Shown piece after piece: positions 54,777 through 64,000 of a DNA stretch of 64,000 nucleotides (its first letter is position 1; the number at the start of each line of letters is the position of its first letter). The notes under the pieces were generated by a model. The model was not told the DNA's origin, did no database searches, and saw only the letters and a list, made by a program, of their open reading frames with translations. The position numbers and the translations under genes are program-made. The stretch comes from Roridomyces roridus. Taxonomy: Eukaryota; Basidiomycota; Agaricomycetes; Agaricales; Mycenaceae. Location of the stretch: contig JARKIF010000011.1 in NCBI GenBank assembly GCA_029378245.1, positions 1,426,001 through 1,490,000 on the forward strand. The letters run 5' to 3'.

Positions 54777-55661
54777 TCCGCAGGTGGTGCATGGAGCGAG
54801 GGATAGCCCAGGGTCCGCAGAGCAGTACGAGCCCAAGAAGTCGTGAATTGGCCGGGTGGTCGTCGAGAAAGAGGCAATGGAGTGCAAGCGATGCCACATC
54901 CAAAATAAGAAGTCACGTTTGTCGGACCTACCTCCCGGTCGCCAAGGACCACACATCACGGCAACTCAATCAATCAACCCCAAATTTGGTCTCCGAGGAC
55001 GCATGTACATCCTTTCCAATGTGCCACAACAACTAGGTAAGAATACTAACTTGGGGGCTTGTATGAGGCTAGTGGCCGGATGGCTAGGCTGGCCGGTTAG
55101 GCAGTCTCAGATAATATGACCATATAAGTTTGGGTCTGGCCCCGCGCGCGGGCCCGAGCCAGAGCAAAACATTTTTGACATGACGTGATCCATTACATAT
55201 TCCGTGTCAGTGTAGTCTCGGCACAGTGCACACGGTTTCTAAGTGTTGGGTGGTCGAACCAACGGGGGAACTGGCGTAAGAGTAGGATTGACCGAGAAAA
55301 CTAACTACGTTACAGGCCAGGGTTTTATACTACGAAGGTGGGTGAGATAATGAAACGGATGATAGACCAAGGAGCGGCATAGCGCGCCACCGTGAAACAA
55401 GTACAGCCCGTGAACAACAAGGGAATGTGGCGTGCGCGGAGCGCCGGGAAGTAGGTCAATAGAAAAGTAATTAGCGAGCATGTAAATATGATCAAAGGCA
55501 GCCAGCGTAACCGTTGCAGCTTACTGAGACTGTTCTCTTGTATTCTACGTTGTTCTTTAGTCTTGGTAATGTACATTTACTTGGGGTATAAAAGGCCTAC
55601 TGTATCTAGTCAGTAGACATCGAATTATCAAATTATTTATCTCCCCCCATCCGCACCATCA

Positions 55662-56440
55662 GGAAAACCAGGGGACACTGCATAGCACTGGAGAGTGCTG
55701 CATAGTGCCATAGTGCCCATAGACACATCCCCGCTATGCAGCACTATGCAGCACTATGCAGTAGCTCTTTGCCGACGCTTAATCTGGACAGTTCCAAAAT
55801 TAAGTCTTTCTCAAATCTTTCTCTGGATTCCCGGACAGCGCAGCTGCGCAATATACCGGTGAGACAGAAAGGTAGAAATGGCAATGTATGAATTTAACTA
55901 TCTAATACAGTATCGGCAGGAATCTACAACTCGTCTACAACGCGCAGTTGGCGCACGGGAACGATCAAGGAACGATACATACGAACAAGATAGCATGCAA
56001 GTAGACGAACCTCAAGTCTTGACATGCGGGCAGTAATACCACGGTACATCGTCAATCGAACGCACTCAACGGCCGGGACGTGAACTAATGTACTTTGAAA
56101 CCAACTGCTCAGGACTCGGAGTCAGCGGGTACTCACAAACGGGCACGGATGGACGAACCTAAGCAAGTAGCCGCGGGGGTTGGCGTCAAACACGTGCTTG
56201 AGGATGGTGGAGTCGAAGAAGTTGGGAGGAGACTCGGGGGAGGTGGCACAGGATACGAACTCACTGCTTAAATAGCTGCCAGGATTGTTGTGTCAGCCGT
56301 GTCAACTCGAAACGGACAATATGTCAAGCCACGAAGCGACAGAGATGCCATAGTGACCCATAGTGGCCATAGTACTACACAGTGCTATGGCCACTATGGC
56401 AGCTATGGCTCGCTTGGTGTTTTCCTGATGACGAACACAC
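55662..56440. repeat. segment bounded by palindromic CATAGTG repeats
   Basis: At 55694-55755 the sequence GTGCTGCATAGTGC is followed by its inverse GCACTATGCAGCAC. At 56358-56399 a 15-bp perfect inverted repeat (CCATAGTGGCCATAG) surrounds 12 bases. The outer words of both ends are related in inverted orientation, so 55.68-56.41 kb may be one hairpin-ended element. No gene lies between. Confidence 0.5.
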
Positions 56441-56665
56441 CCCATTTTCTACAAAACCCTGTGCCTACACCCCGGCGGAATGCAGTGAATCCTGCGCTCA
56501 CTCCCGTTCCGCAGACTTCCATTCACTGATAGGGCATGGCAAAAATGGATTCAATGTTCACTGCCTCGCATGGCTGTACTTCTGGCGCCTAATGTTTCAC
56601 AGCATCATCGATATATTTACACGTCCCACAGGCTGTCCCCCTTCTTCTCTCCTCCCACCACGACG
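56441..56665. promoter_or_regulatory. K4 upstream region
   Basis: Matches the K2 and K3 upstream regions (AATCCTGCGCTCACTCCCGT, GTTCACTGCCTCGCATGG), but there is no B gene beyond it; the match ends at about 56480. Confidence 0.45.
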
Positions 56666-57053
56666 ATGGACGACCAACCTCATCTCAATTGGTCCTTGTT
56701 CCACCAATCAACTTCTCCTGGAACTCCTCAGTATGATCCCGTCCCCTGCATCGACCAAACCTTGAGCGCCCAGCAGATACCCGGGCGCCTTCTTCCCCGG
56801 CGCGCAGCACACGACCATCCACGGAGGAAGCTTTGCTAGCAGTGTCCAGATTCATCAACACTTGCCTGCCCTACAGGGTACGTTGACTGCCTCACTTCTA
56901 ACGGACTTCATTTGACCGTGCGCGATCTCAAGATGATTACAGACGGATACCACGGGGTGATATTCGTCTCCTACGGGAGATCCGCCTCAATGAACATGAG
57001 CCTGGTGTGGTACACCGCTCCGAGCGCCGCCACATCGCACGTCGAATGCTCGC

Positions 57054-57503
57054 TAGGGATGAACACCGCCCGTCTACGGGTAACGGCCGTCAATCTTACG
57101 GCTTGAGACGGTTACGGGCCGTCAAAAAGACGGCCGTCTTTTTCACATTTCAATGGGTCCGACGGGACGGGACGGCAAAATTGACGGGTACGGGCCGTCA
57201 AAAGACGGGTCCCGTACGAATGTCATCAAAGTGCCCACACTAGCACATTGTCAACACCTGCTTGCGCCGGTTGTCCGACCACCGGCTGAACAGAGTCCGG
57301 TCAAAAATACCTCTGATCCGTCCATCACGGATGCCAACCCGTAGACGGCCCGTCAATCTGTGAGATTGACGGGACGGACGGCAGTGTTGCCATCCCGTAC
57401 CCGTCCCGTATATTTTTTCGGGGAAGGGCCCGACGGGGACGGGTACGTACCCGTGTACGGACAGCCGTCAAACGGGTTGACACGGGTACGGTGTGCATCC
57501 CTA
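57054..57503. mobile_element. hAT-like MITE in K4
   Basis: It begins TAGGGATGAACACCG and ends in the inverse of TAGGGATGCACACCG, flanked by the 8-bp duplication ATGCTCGC (57046-57053 and 57504-57511). K2 and K3 give the empty site. The TAGGGATG end and 8-bp duplication are hAT-type. The interior is rich in CCGTC/GACGG words and has no coding frame. Confidence 0.85.
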
Positions 57504-59196
57504 ATGCTCGCTGCGAAAGTGCATCCAATGGAGTCGGAGAAAGCGGTCGTTTTGTATGACGGAAGCAATGCCGAAGAGGTATGTCAGGTCTCTTCCCCTT
57601 ATCTTTTCTCACACAGTAATGCCTTGCATAGGAGCGACGGAAATATGTTGAACGGCATTCAAAGTTCTGGTGCGTTCTTGACCTCATTCTCCGGTCCCCG
57701 TCCGACAAGTTCACAAAGGCATCCAAATCTATTGCAGATTTTTGGATTGGCCAATCATTGTGGTAGCTATGCTGTAGTGACTCACGAAGGTCAGCTCTTG
57801 GGTTGCATATCTCTGAATGAAGTACGGCTGATATCAGCTAGATCTCATGCCGTACCGCGAGTTCATGGCACTGCATCGTCCGTCACCGGTCATGACAGTT
57901 TACTTGATTGCGTGCTGGGTGCGTTGGTACATTTCCCATTTTCTCGTCGCTTACCCAGCGTGGTGCCCCAGAACCTTGACTGGGTAAGTGGGTTTTCACA
58001 GTGATGGGCCCTACTTGAACAAGGTACAGCACTCCGTGGATGCATTTGGGGTAGGACATCTTGCGCATTACCATCCAAAACTTACAGATTGCGTCAGGGA
58101 AATATCACCTATGATCAGACCGAGTGGATTCGGCGTTCGACTGGCCGTCTCTGTGTAGAGCTCGAGCCCAGCGGCGTGGAAAACCCGCCGGGTACATGGG
58201 TCCTCTCACCTCGCCTCCCCGTGGATGCCCCACTGGGGCTCAATAACCCAGATTTTGAAACACACGCAGTTCAGATTTTGACAGAGGGTGTTTACCGGGG
58301 CATATGCATGTCTGGCCTTGAAAATTGGCATGAACTGGGTCTTTTCAAGCAGGCCGAGGTTCGGGTTGGCGTGCTAGCATTTTTCCCGCTCGGTGTACAG
58401 GCCAAGGTTTCCGCGGACATTGTGGCATCCCCCCCGGTATTGGACGAGTCCGTCGATGTATACTACCCGGTTTCCTGGAACTGCTATTGTTCTCGCTTTT
58501 ACCCCCCAGACTCTGTCAATGTTTCAGGATGGACAAGGTGCGATGAGCCTGGAACCCACTGGAGCATGACTGATTACATATTGAGGTTCAATATATGGCA
58601 TTTGACTGATGCTACAGTCATTAGGCTTAACATCTGGCTCAAGGGCTATTGACTACCACAGGCCAATCATATATTTCAACAAATGCAGGTGACTTCCAAT
58701 CACGAGAAATATGGTGATCTCATTTGTTGGTTTGGCTTGAAATGCCCCGACTTACATCATACACAAGTTTTTGTTGACACAGTCGATTTCTGGCTGACCT
58801 TCTCAAACGCCACAAACTCAGGTGGCCCGGGGGGCTATCTGTTTTTATGTCCTCCGAAGCATCTGCGAACTGGTCCCGACTCATTCGCGTGGCCACAATG
58901 CCCGTGGTTCTGGTCTATGGATCCAAATGGTGACCATCCCCTGACCGAGAAGGAGGGCATGCGTCTCGGATTTCCCCGGATTCAGATGGAAATCGAAGTA
59001 TCTGGGTGCTCTTGGCCTTCCAGTGTGTATGAAGGATTACGAACATTTCACGCGGCCAAGGGATTTGACCCAGACAGCCAGGGCTCGCACAGCAGCTTGG
59101 TTTTCCATTGCTCGAGGTTTCTGGCGAGGGAACCCCGCTGTTCTCCAATGGTGGGTTTCAAACTGTTTACCTTCACACTCCACTGATGCTTCAACC

Positions 59197-59431
59197 TAGT
59201 CTCTTACAACCAGACACTATAACATATTAACTCGTACCTCGTTGTGTTACGGCGGCGGTCGACTTTTACGGTGATTTAGCGTCAAGTTGGAGCGCAGTGA
59301 GCGAGACAGAGGCCGCAGGAACGAGTCGAAAGGATGGGTGGGGTGCAGTGATGGAGTGATCACAATTCAAAGTCCGCACTTTACGGCATTTGCACGACAC
59401 CTATCAATGGGCCGCGATCAACTACAGACTA
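59197..59431. mobile_element. 235-bp MITE in the K4 intron
   Basis: Flanked by the 9-bp duplication GCTTCAACC (59188-59196 and 59432-59440); ends are TAGTCT and AGACTA. K2 and K3 give the empty site. Too short for a transposase. The duplication length fits Mutator-like elements, but the terminal repeat is very short. Confidence 0.7.
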
Positions 59432-59637
59432 GCTTCAACCAGTATCCGATGAGTCGCAAATATTCATTCCTGAATGCTTCGACCCGGTCGGAAAATAAGC
59501 CAGAAAACAAGCCAGACAGGTCGCACGAGCGGCACGGGTTCTTGAGCTTGCCGAGTGGAAGAAAACTAATCATCAGATCGCGGAACGAAATATGGACTGG
59601 AAATGTCGGTTCGGAGCAGACACGGTGGCGTGGCAGG

Positions 59638-59882
59638 CGAGTGTGACCACCCAGGTCTGCAGTGTTACAACGGATGGACCCCAGCGCATCAGTTGGAGTG
59701 AGAGCTTCTACCTGAGGCTACGATGGCCGAAAATAGCTTCCAAACAAAACTTTTCACTTATTTATCCGTAGAACTTTGTGCACTTGCTTTCGAATTGCTT
59801 TGCTTATCCAACCTACATCTATGTAGAGTCGAGTAAATTTCTAGTTGATATCCTGACCTTATTTTATTTGTACTACGCAGGT
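59638..59882. other. spacer between K4 and the FMO gene
   Basis: Nothing recognised. It contains the FMO gene 3' flank. Confidence 0.4.
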
Positions 59883-61972
59883 CTATTGCTCATACAAACC
59901 CAATTGAATCGCCTTGATCTGTAACGCCTACAGAACATTCACATCACCGCGGTCGCACCCAAACGAATGGAATGACTCACCGCCTGCTTAGAACCAAACC
60001 GCGAAAACGCAAAATTCCCGCCGGTGAACCAGAGCTGCACGATATTGGCCTGAGAACTTCAAACCGCGTGGATGAAACTCACCCCAGGGTACCCAGAAGC
60101 ACGGTAACACCCGTTGGTCTCTCCCTCCTCATCAACACCCCACACCGGACTCGTCTGGTCAATGACGCGATCTCCGAAGAGAGCACGCATGTTGTCGCGA
60201 ATGTTCTCGTACCCCGTGCTGAATAACTGTTGTTAGCTGTGAGGCCACATTGGAGGATGGGATGCCTACGCGTAGATGACGACGTCCGCTGGGAGTGCCG
60301 ACCCGTCCGTGAAAATAAGGGAGTCTTCGGTGAAACGTGCGGGTTCGACGCCTTGTTTGATGAGGACTTTGTGTTCCTGGATGAGCTTGGCGCAGCCGAC
60401 GTCGAGCCCTGTAGGACGTAAGTAGATGCATCTGATTCAAGGTCAAGTAGCTGACAGTATCCTACAGGAATTGAGCGTGGGGGACTAGACAGACAACGAA
60501 AAGACCCACCTCCGAACCTTTCCCGCACAAGCGCATAATTACCTGCACCATCGGGACCCATATTTAGCTTCAACCCCGCCTCCCTCAATCCCCTATGCGT
60601 CTCCCTCTCCGCCTCCCACGCCTCCTTCTCACGTGCACTCAACAGGCGTTTCTTCAAAAGATACGGCGTCACCTGCCCCAAGAAGTCCGCCACGTCAGTC
60701 GCCATCCCCTCCGGCCTCGCGCGCTCCGTCGCCCGTCTGAACGTATCCACACTCACAACACATGTTGACGAGCGTTGCACCATCGTCACGCTCGCCGCGC
60801 CCTGCACGACAAGGTCCTGGCAAATATCCGCCGAACTATTCCCCGCACCAACGACGATCACGCGTTGGCCAGAAAATGGTGCGCCACCGCGGTAGTGAAC
60901 GGCGTGGAAGGTGATGCCTGGGAATCGCCCGGGGTCTCGGACCGTGGGGTAGTGCGGAGCGCCCATGATGCCGGCGGCGAGGACGATATGCGCTGGATGG
61001 ATGGTGATGGGTGTGCCTTCGCGGCTGATGACGACGGTCCACCGTTTGGATACAGTGTCGTAGGTGGGTGTGGGGAGGAGATACGAAGAGGTCCAAACGA
61101 CGAGGTCGTCGGATTCGGCGTATTGCTGGAGCCATTGACCGACTTTGTCTTTGGCGGCGAATATGGGCCACGTCTTCGGGTACGGGTGGTATAACACTGT
61201 AGCGAATTCACTCGAACCCGATTGAATAGAACCGGATATTAGGACGCACGCTCCGTGAAGTTCTTGACAGTGTGCAATGTAAGTGTCGGGTATCGCTGAC
61301 GCCAATTGTCCCCAATATGCACATTCTTCTCGACAATTAAAGTCGGGATGTCCATCTGCTTGAACCTCGCCGCCATATTGAGCCCCGTCTGTCCCGCGCC
61401 GACTTTGATTCACGTGTTATGTAGAACCCCGCCCGATAAGTGAAAGAAGACTCACCGATAAGCACATACGGATCCCGCTCTATCCTCGCCCGTCTCTCGC
61501 GGATAATGTCCTCCCATGCCATTGTATGCCCCCCATAGACGCCCTCCTCAGCCCCGGCCTCCTCGTGACCCCGTAGATCCTTGAGCATCATGAACACCGA
61601 CATCGCGCGCCACTCGCCCGTCGTCGCCTCAGGAGTGATGGAAAAGTACCCGTCCCCAGGGCCCATGGCACTCTCAAACGTGAAGCCAGAAGACACGCTC
61701 GTCGTGCCCGCGTCAAACTGCGGGGTCAGATACATCCGTGTGTCCAATTTGACTGAGGCGATGGCAGCTGCGGCGGGGCGGGCGTTGTCTAGGTAGGCGA
61801 TGATTTTGGCGGGTCCGGCAAGTGTGCGATTGGACCAGGAGAAGACGAGGATGTCGCGGAGGAATCCATTCTCGTGGATGCAGGAGGCGGTCTGCGGGAG
61901 GTCGAGGAGAGCGAGGGAAGACGAGAAGCGTCGGAGCCAGGAAGAGGCGACGGCGGTGGGGTCAATATGCAT
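59883..61972 (-). CDS. FAD/NADPH-dependent monooxygenase (FMO type) with N-terminal NTF2-like domain
   Basis: About 600 residues from seven or so exons. Residues 1 to about 165 look like the NTF2/SnoaL-like part that precedes many fungal FMO-type enzymes. Next is the FAD-binding Rossmann motif VGAGQTGLNMAARFKQMDIP, across an intron, then IVEKNVHIGDNWRQRYPTLT and LLYHPYPKTWPIFAAKDKVG. A second, NADPH-binding Rossmann motif is VIVVGAGNSSADICQDLVV. Near the C-terminus are FTDGSALPADVVIYATGYEN, with the ATGY motif, and LWFTGGNFAFSRFGSKQ. The last exon ends ALQIKAIQLGLYEQ at the stop at 59883. It would oxidise a small molecule using NADPH and oxygen; the substrate is not predictable. No signal peptide is seen. 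Junctions were read from splice signals. Confidence 0.85.
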
Positions 61973-62957
61973 TTGGATGTGGAGGGATGGGTGGCGTGGT
62001 GATGGTTAAGAATACATATAGACGGCGGCTTCTGTGCGGCACAAGGGCGGAGAGGCACTGCGTGAGAGAGAGCTCGGAGTCTCGGTCCCCCGGGATCGCG
62101 AGGGTTCAGATGATCGCTGCCATGAAAATCACAGTTGACAGAGGGATCTCCTGCTCTTCGTAATCGCAAAAGAAAAGAGATGGTGGTGTGAGTCAAAGCT
62201 GATGATGTTTGGCCAGGCTTGACCACGCACTGATGACGCGTGACCCTGTGAAATCAGGCCTGCACACATCAGTTGCGGAGTCTTTGATACGTTGATTGGT
62301 TCGCAGCCCGAAGGAAATATGGATTTGTTGAATTTGAACGATGGTTTGTTTTCCCAGTGTACTTAGAATCACTTGCAGAAACCAAGCAGAAACAGTCAGT
62401 TTAATGCCCATGGCGAAACATTTTTCGGCCAGTTTCGCCAGATTCGCCAGGTTTATCGCCGAGGTGGCGATTCACACGTGACACGGTCGGATCAAATAAA
62501 ATTCAGTGCCTTTTCGATTCAACCACTGTTCGCTCGAGTCCTGGAGCACGCTAAAAACGGTTCCACACCCTCTCGTGAAGTACCCAGAGTTCCATATTCA
62601 GATCACTCCAATCAAATCACGCTTATCAGTGATGCCCAATCATGCCGGTGCGTGATCCGACGTCGAAATCACCAATTTGCGTCTAAAACGCTAGATACGG
62701 TCTTCCGTTGAACTCCCAATCGCCACCCTCCAATTTCCCCCTCGCCCATTTCGCCAGGTAGCGCCACCCTGGCGAAACGTGGCCTGCTAGAGGAAATTTG
62801 ATTGATTGATTGATTGATTAGCCAACGAGGTGCAGCGCGTATTGAGCCAAGGTTGGCGATAAGGAATCTCTCCTGATTGTTGGATCATGCGGCGCTCTTG
62901 TACGGTATTCTTCTAGTCTGGACTCGTGGAGACTAAAAATGATCTTGTCATTCCTCA
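61973..62957. repeat. intergenic with TTTCGCC repeats and (ATTG)n microsatellite
   Basis: TTTCGCCA or its inverse occurs several times between 62412 and 62780 (for example ATGGCGAAAC at 62411 and CTGGCGAAACG at 62770), which may mark the ends of a small unit. A run of about five ATTG units lies at 62798-62820. No gene was recognised. Confidence 0.5.
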
Positions 62958-63260
62958 TCCCCTACTCTGTCAAGAGGAGGGTTCTGTGGGGCTGAATATG
63001 TGATCTCCAGCCAAAGTTTCCGATCAAATCACATAATCCGGATGACTTCACATGAAAGCACCTGACCCCAATATCATTGACCCACATTGATAACTGGCCG
63101 ATCATGATCACATCCTAGGCCGGCCAGTGGCCGGCAGGGCTCGGCATAAAATTAGCCAGGTCCCGGTTGAGTCCCGAGTCCCGAGTCCCGGCCTCTTACC
63201 GAAATTGAATAAGAAATCAGATGCATCAGAGTAGGGGAACGGCGCTCGCGCCGCTATGGA
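62958..63260 (+). mobile_element. Helitron-like non-autonomous element, copy c
   Basis: 303 bp. It starts TCCCCTACTCTGTCAAGAGG after host A, and near the 3' side has CAGAGTAGGGGA, the hairpin GGCGCTCGCGCC and the end CTATGGA followed by host T. The terminal 20 bases match copy a almost exactly. No coding capacity. The shortest of the three copies. Confidence 0.65.
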
Positions 63261-64000
63261 TATATAGTGGGGCGAATCGAACGCGGGCCCACTTCGAAGA
63301 CATTTTACATTGACGCCGGGTTTGTGTCCACTCTGAGGGATTGAAATTCAACCTCAGTTTCACCTCGCATATACCAGCACTGAATGTGCATGCCAAATTC
63401 AGCGATGGGTTTGGGACCTCAGCAGATAGCCACAATTTCCAGCCGCTGGCGAATGTTCAACCTACTCTTGGGTGAATCGCGAACTTCAAAGGGACCAAAA
63501 TCAACCTAGATTGCGGGTAAATCCGATTCAACCTGAAGGAGGAACCCGAAAAGAGGGTGAAAGATGAAATTCAACCTACGGCTGGTGGAATTTCACCCTG
63601 CTACGGATCATGTCGGCTCAATAGGTTGGTGTAAGAATGACGTATCTTTCCTTCAATGATTGTGTGATTCGTCAATTCGAGCCGGGGTATGGTAGTATAT
63701 CACTCCATCCGAGGAGTCAGATATGCCGAGCTGGTGCGGGCATCGGGAAGTGGACCTCGGATCATCCATCAATTCCATCATCCCCTTATCACTTTGCTTG
63801 TCAGGTGTCCCATCAGTGATGACCTAGCATCATCAAAGCGGCCCGACACCTTCGTATTGCTCACGCCAGTCCTTGCTGGCATGTACAACTGCCAACTGCA
63901 AATCATCAATGACGGCAGCCTTTGATGGCCGATCCAAGGGCGATCCCCCATGATCATCTTCACACCCCGAAGCGCCGACTCGAATCCAGTGCGCACAGGT
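63261..64000. repeat. terminal gene-poor region with TTCAACCT repeats
   Basis: TTCAACCT or TCAACCTA occurs six times between 63349 and 63580, and AATTTCACCC-like words accompany some. GGCGAATCGAACGCGG at about 63273 recalls the T-arm repeats. No gene was recognised to the window end. Confidence 0.4.

Larger units (their letters stand above)
52692..55212. mobile_element. Tc1/mariner element with unusual cargo
   Basis: Perfect inverted ends of at least 33 bp, starting CACTGACACGGAATATGTAA, are flanked on both sides by TA, the Tc1/mariner target. Of the 2521 bp, the first 1.1 kb holds a broken transposase; from about 53770 to 55150 the sequence is unrelated to transposase. Insertion is within the copia LTR. 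Confidence 0.85.
52524..55661 (+). mobile_element. copia 3' LTR split by a Tc1/mariner element
   Basis: The LTR begins TGTTGGAATATGG right after the polypurine tract, a usual copia start. It runs to the TA at 52690-52691 and resumes after the Tc1/mariner element at 55213. A TATA box TATAAAAG lies at 55587-55594. The 3' end is set provisionally at the CA at 55661; without a second LTR copy the exact end and the target duplication cannot be read. Confidence 0.6.
56666..59637 (+). pseudogene. family K pseudokinase-like gene K4, broken
   Basis: It starts MDDQPHLNWSLFHQSTSPGT and has the same exons as K2. Four lesions are visible. A hAT-like MITE (57054-57503) interrupts the exon for ARRMLA-AKVHP. 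A G-to-A change makes TGA at 58650-58652 where K2 has TGG in DYWLPQ. One base is missing near 59088 (AGGGCTCGC against AGGAGCTCGC), shifting the frame. A second MITE (59197-59431) sits in the 48-nt intron. The last exon resumes at 59441 and the match ends at about 59637, well short of the K2 tail. It is surely non-functional as a full protein. Confidence 0.8.

Noticed and set aside
1..64000. CRISPR array or bacterial operon
   Set aside because: No regularly spaced direct repeats; spliced genes and fungal families show a eukaryotic nuclear origin.

Overview
The window looks like nuclear DNA of a mushroom-forming basidiomycete (Agaricomycetes). Genes carry short GT-AG introns of about 48 to 110 nt. 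The families present (F-box/leucine-rich proteins, jacalin-type and beta-trefoil lectins, HMG-box protein, NTF2-FMO fusion oxidoreductase, and the 'YRRIPRGD...HPN' pseudokinase-like family) are, as far as I know, typical of that group. Much of the window is accessory: repeated, nested and decayed.

Left part (1-11.9 kb): a nuclear regulator-like gene (family A, copy A1) preceded by tRNA-like repeats; two divergent lectin genes sharing one promoter region; an intronless F-box gene; and B1, a two-finger GATA-type member of family B. From 8.8 to 12 kb there are only relics.

Centre-left (12-29.3 kb): families B and K dominate. B proteins have a short coiled-coil/CxxC N-terminal module, a c-Myc-like NLS, an acidic block and charged helices. 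K proteins are kinase-like proteins without recognisable catalytic motifs. B genes lie on the minus strand and K genes on the plus strand, head to head: B2/K1 (13.6/16.9 kb, disrupted), B3/K2 (22.0/23.0 kb, apparently intact) and B4/K3 (48.1/48.7 kb, B4 broken). A fourth K copy (56.7 kb) is a pseudogene. K1 and K2 share a 492-bp tract with no mismatch, which suggests gene conversion. A tail-anchored protein gene and A2, an inverted second copy of A, end this block, followed by tRNA-like repeats in the same order as those next to A1.

Middle (29.3-47.5 kb): gene-poor. It holds a 123-bp perfect tandem duplication, a 1.1-kb inverted repeat pair (30-31.7 kb and 43.9-45.0 kb), an intron-containing tRNA-Gly(GCC) gene, an HMG-box gene (38.9-40.3 kb), several degenerate repeat arrays and a third tRNA-like cluster.

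Right part (47.5-64 kb): truncated B4, K3, a 5'-truncated Ty1/copia element whose 3' LTR is split by a Tc1/mariner element carrying about 1.4 kb of foreign cargo, a palindrome-bounded segment, K4 with two MITE insertions, and an FMO-type oxidoreductase gene. Three members of a Helitron-like non-autonomous family (13.8, 30.7 and 63.0 kb) have matching ends, a subterminal hairpin and no target duplication. The first contains a nested Mutator-like element with an 11-bp target duplication.

The main candidate for an undescribed system is the repeated divergent B-K pair: a nuclear, GATA-related regulator family facing a pseudokinase-like family, with a shared CACGTG-containing motif in every B promoter and signs of gene conversion and rapid decay. 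Exon boundaries were read by eye from splice signals and paralogue comparison.
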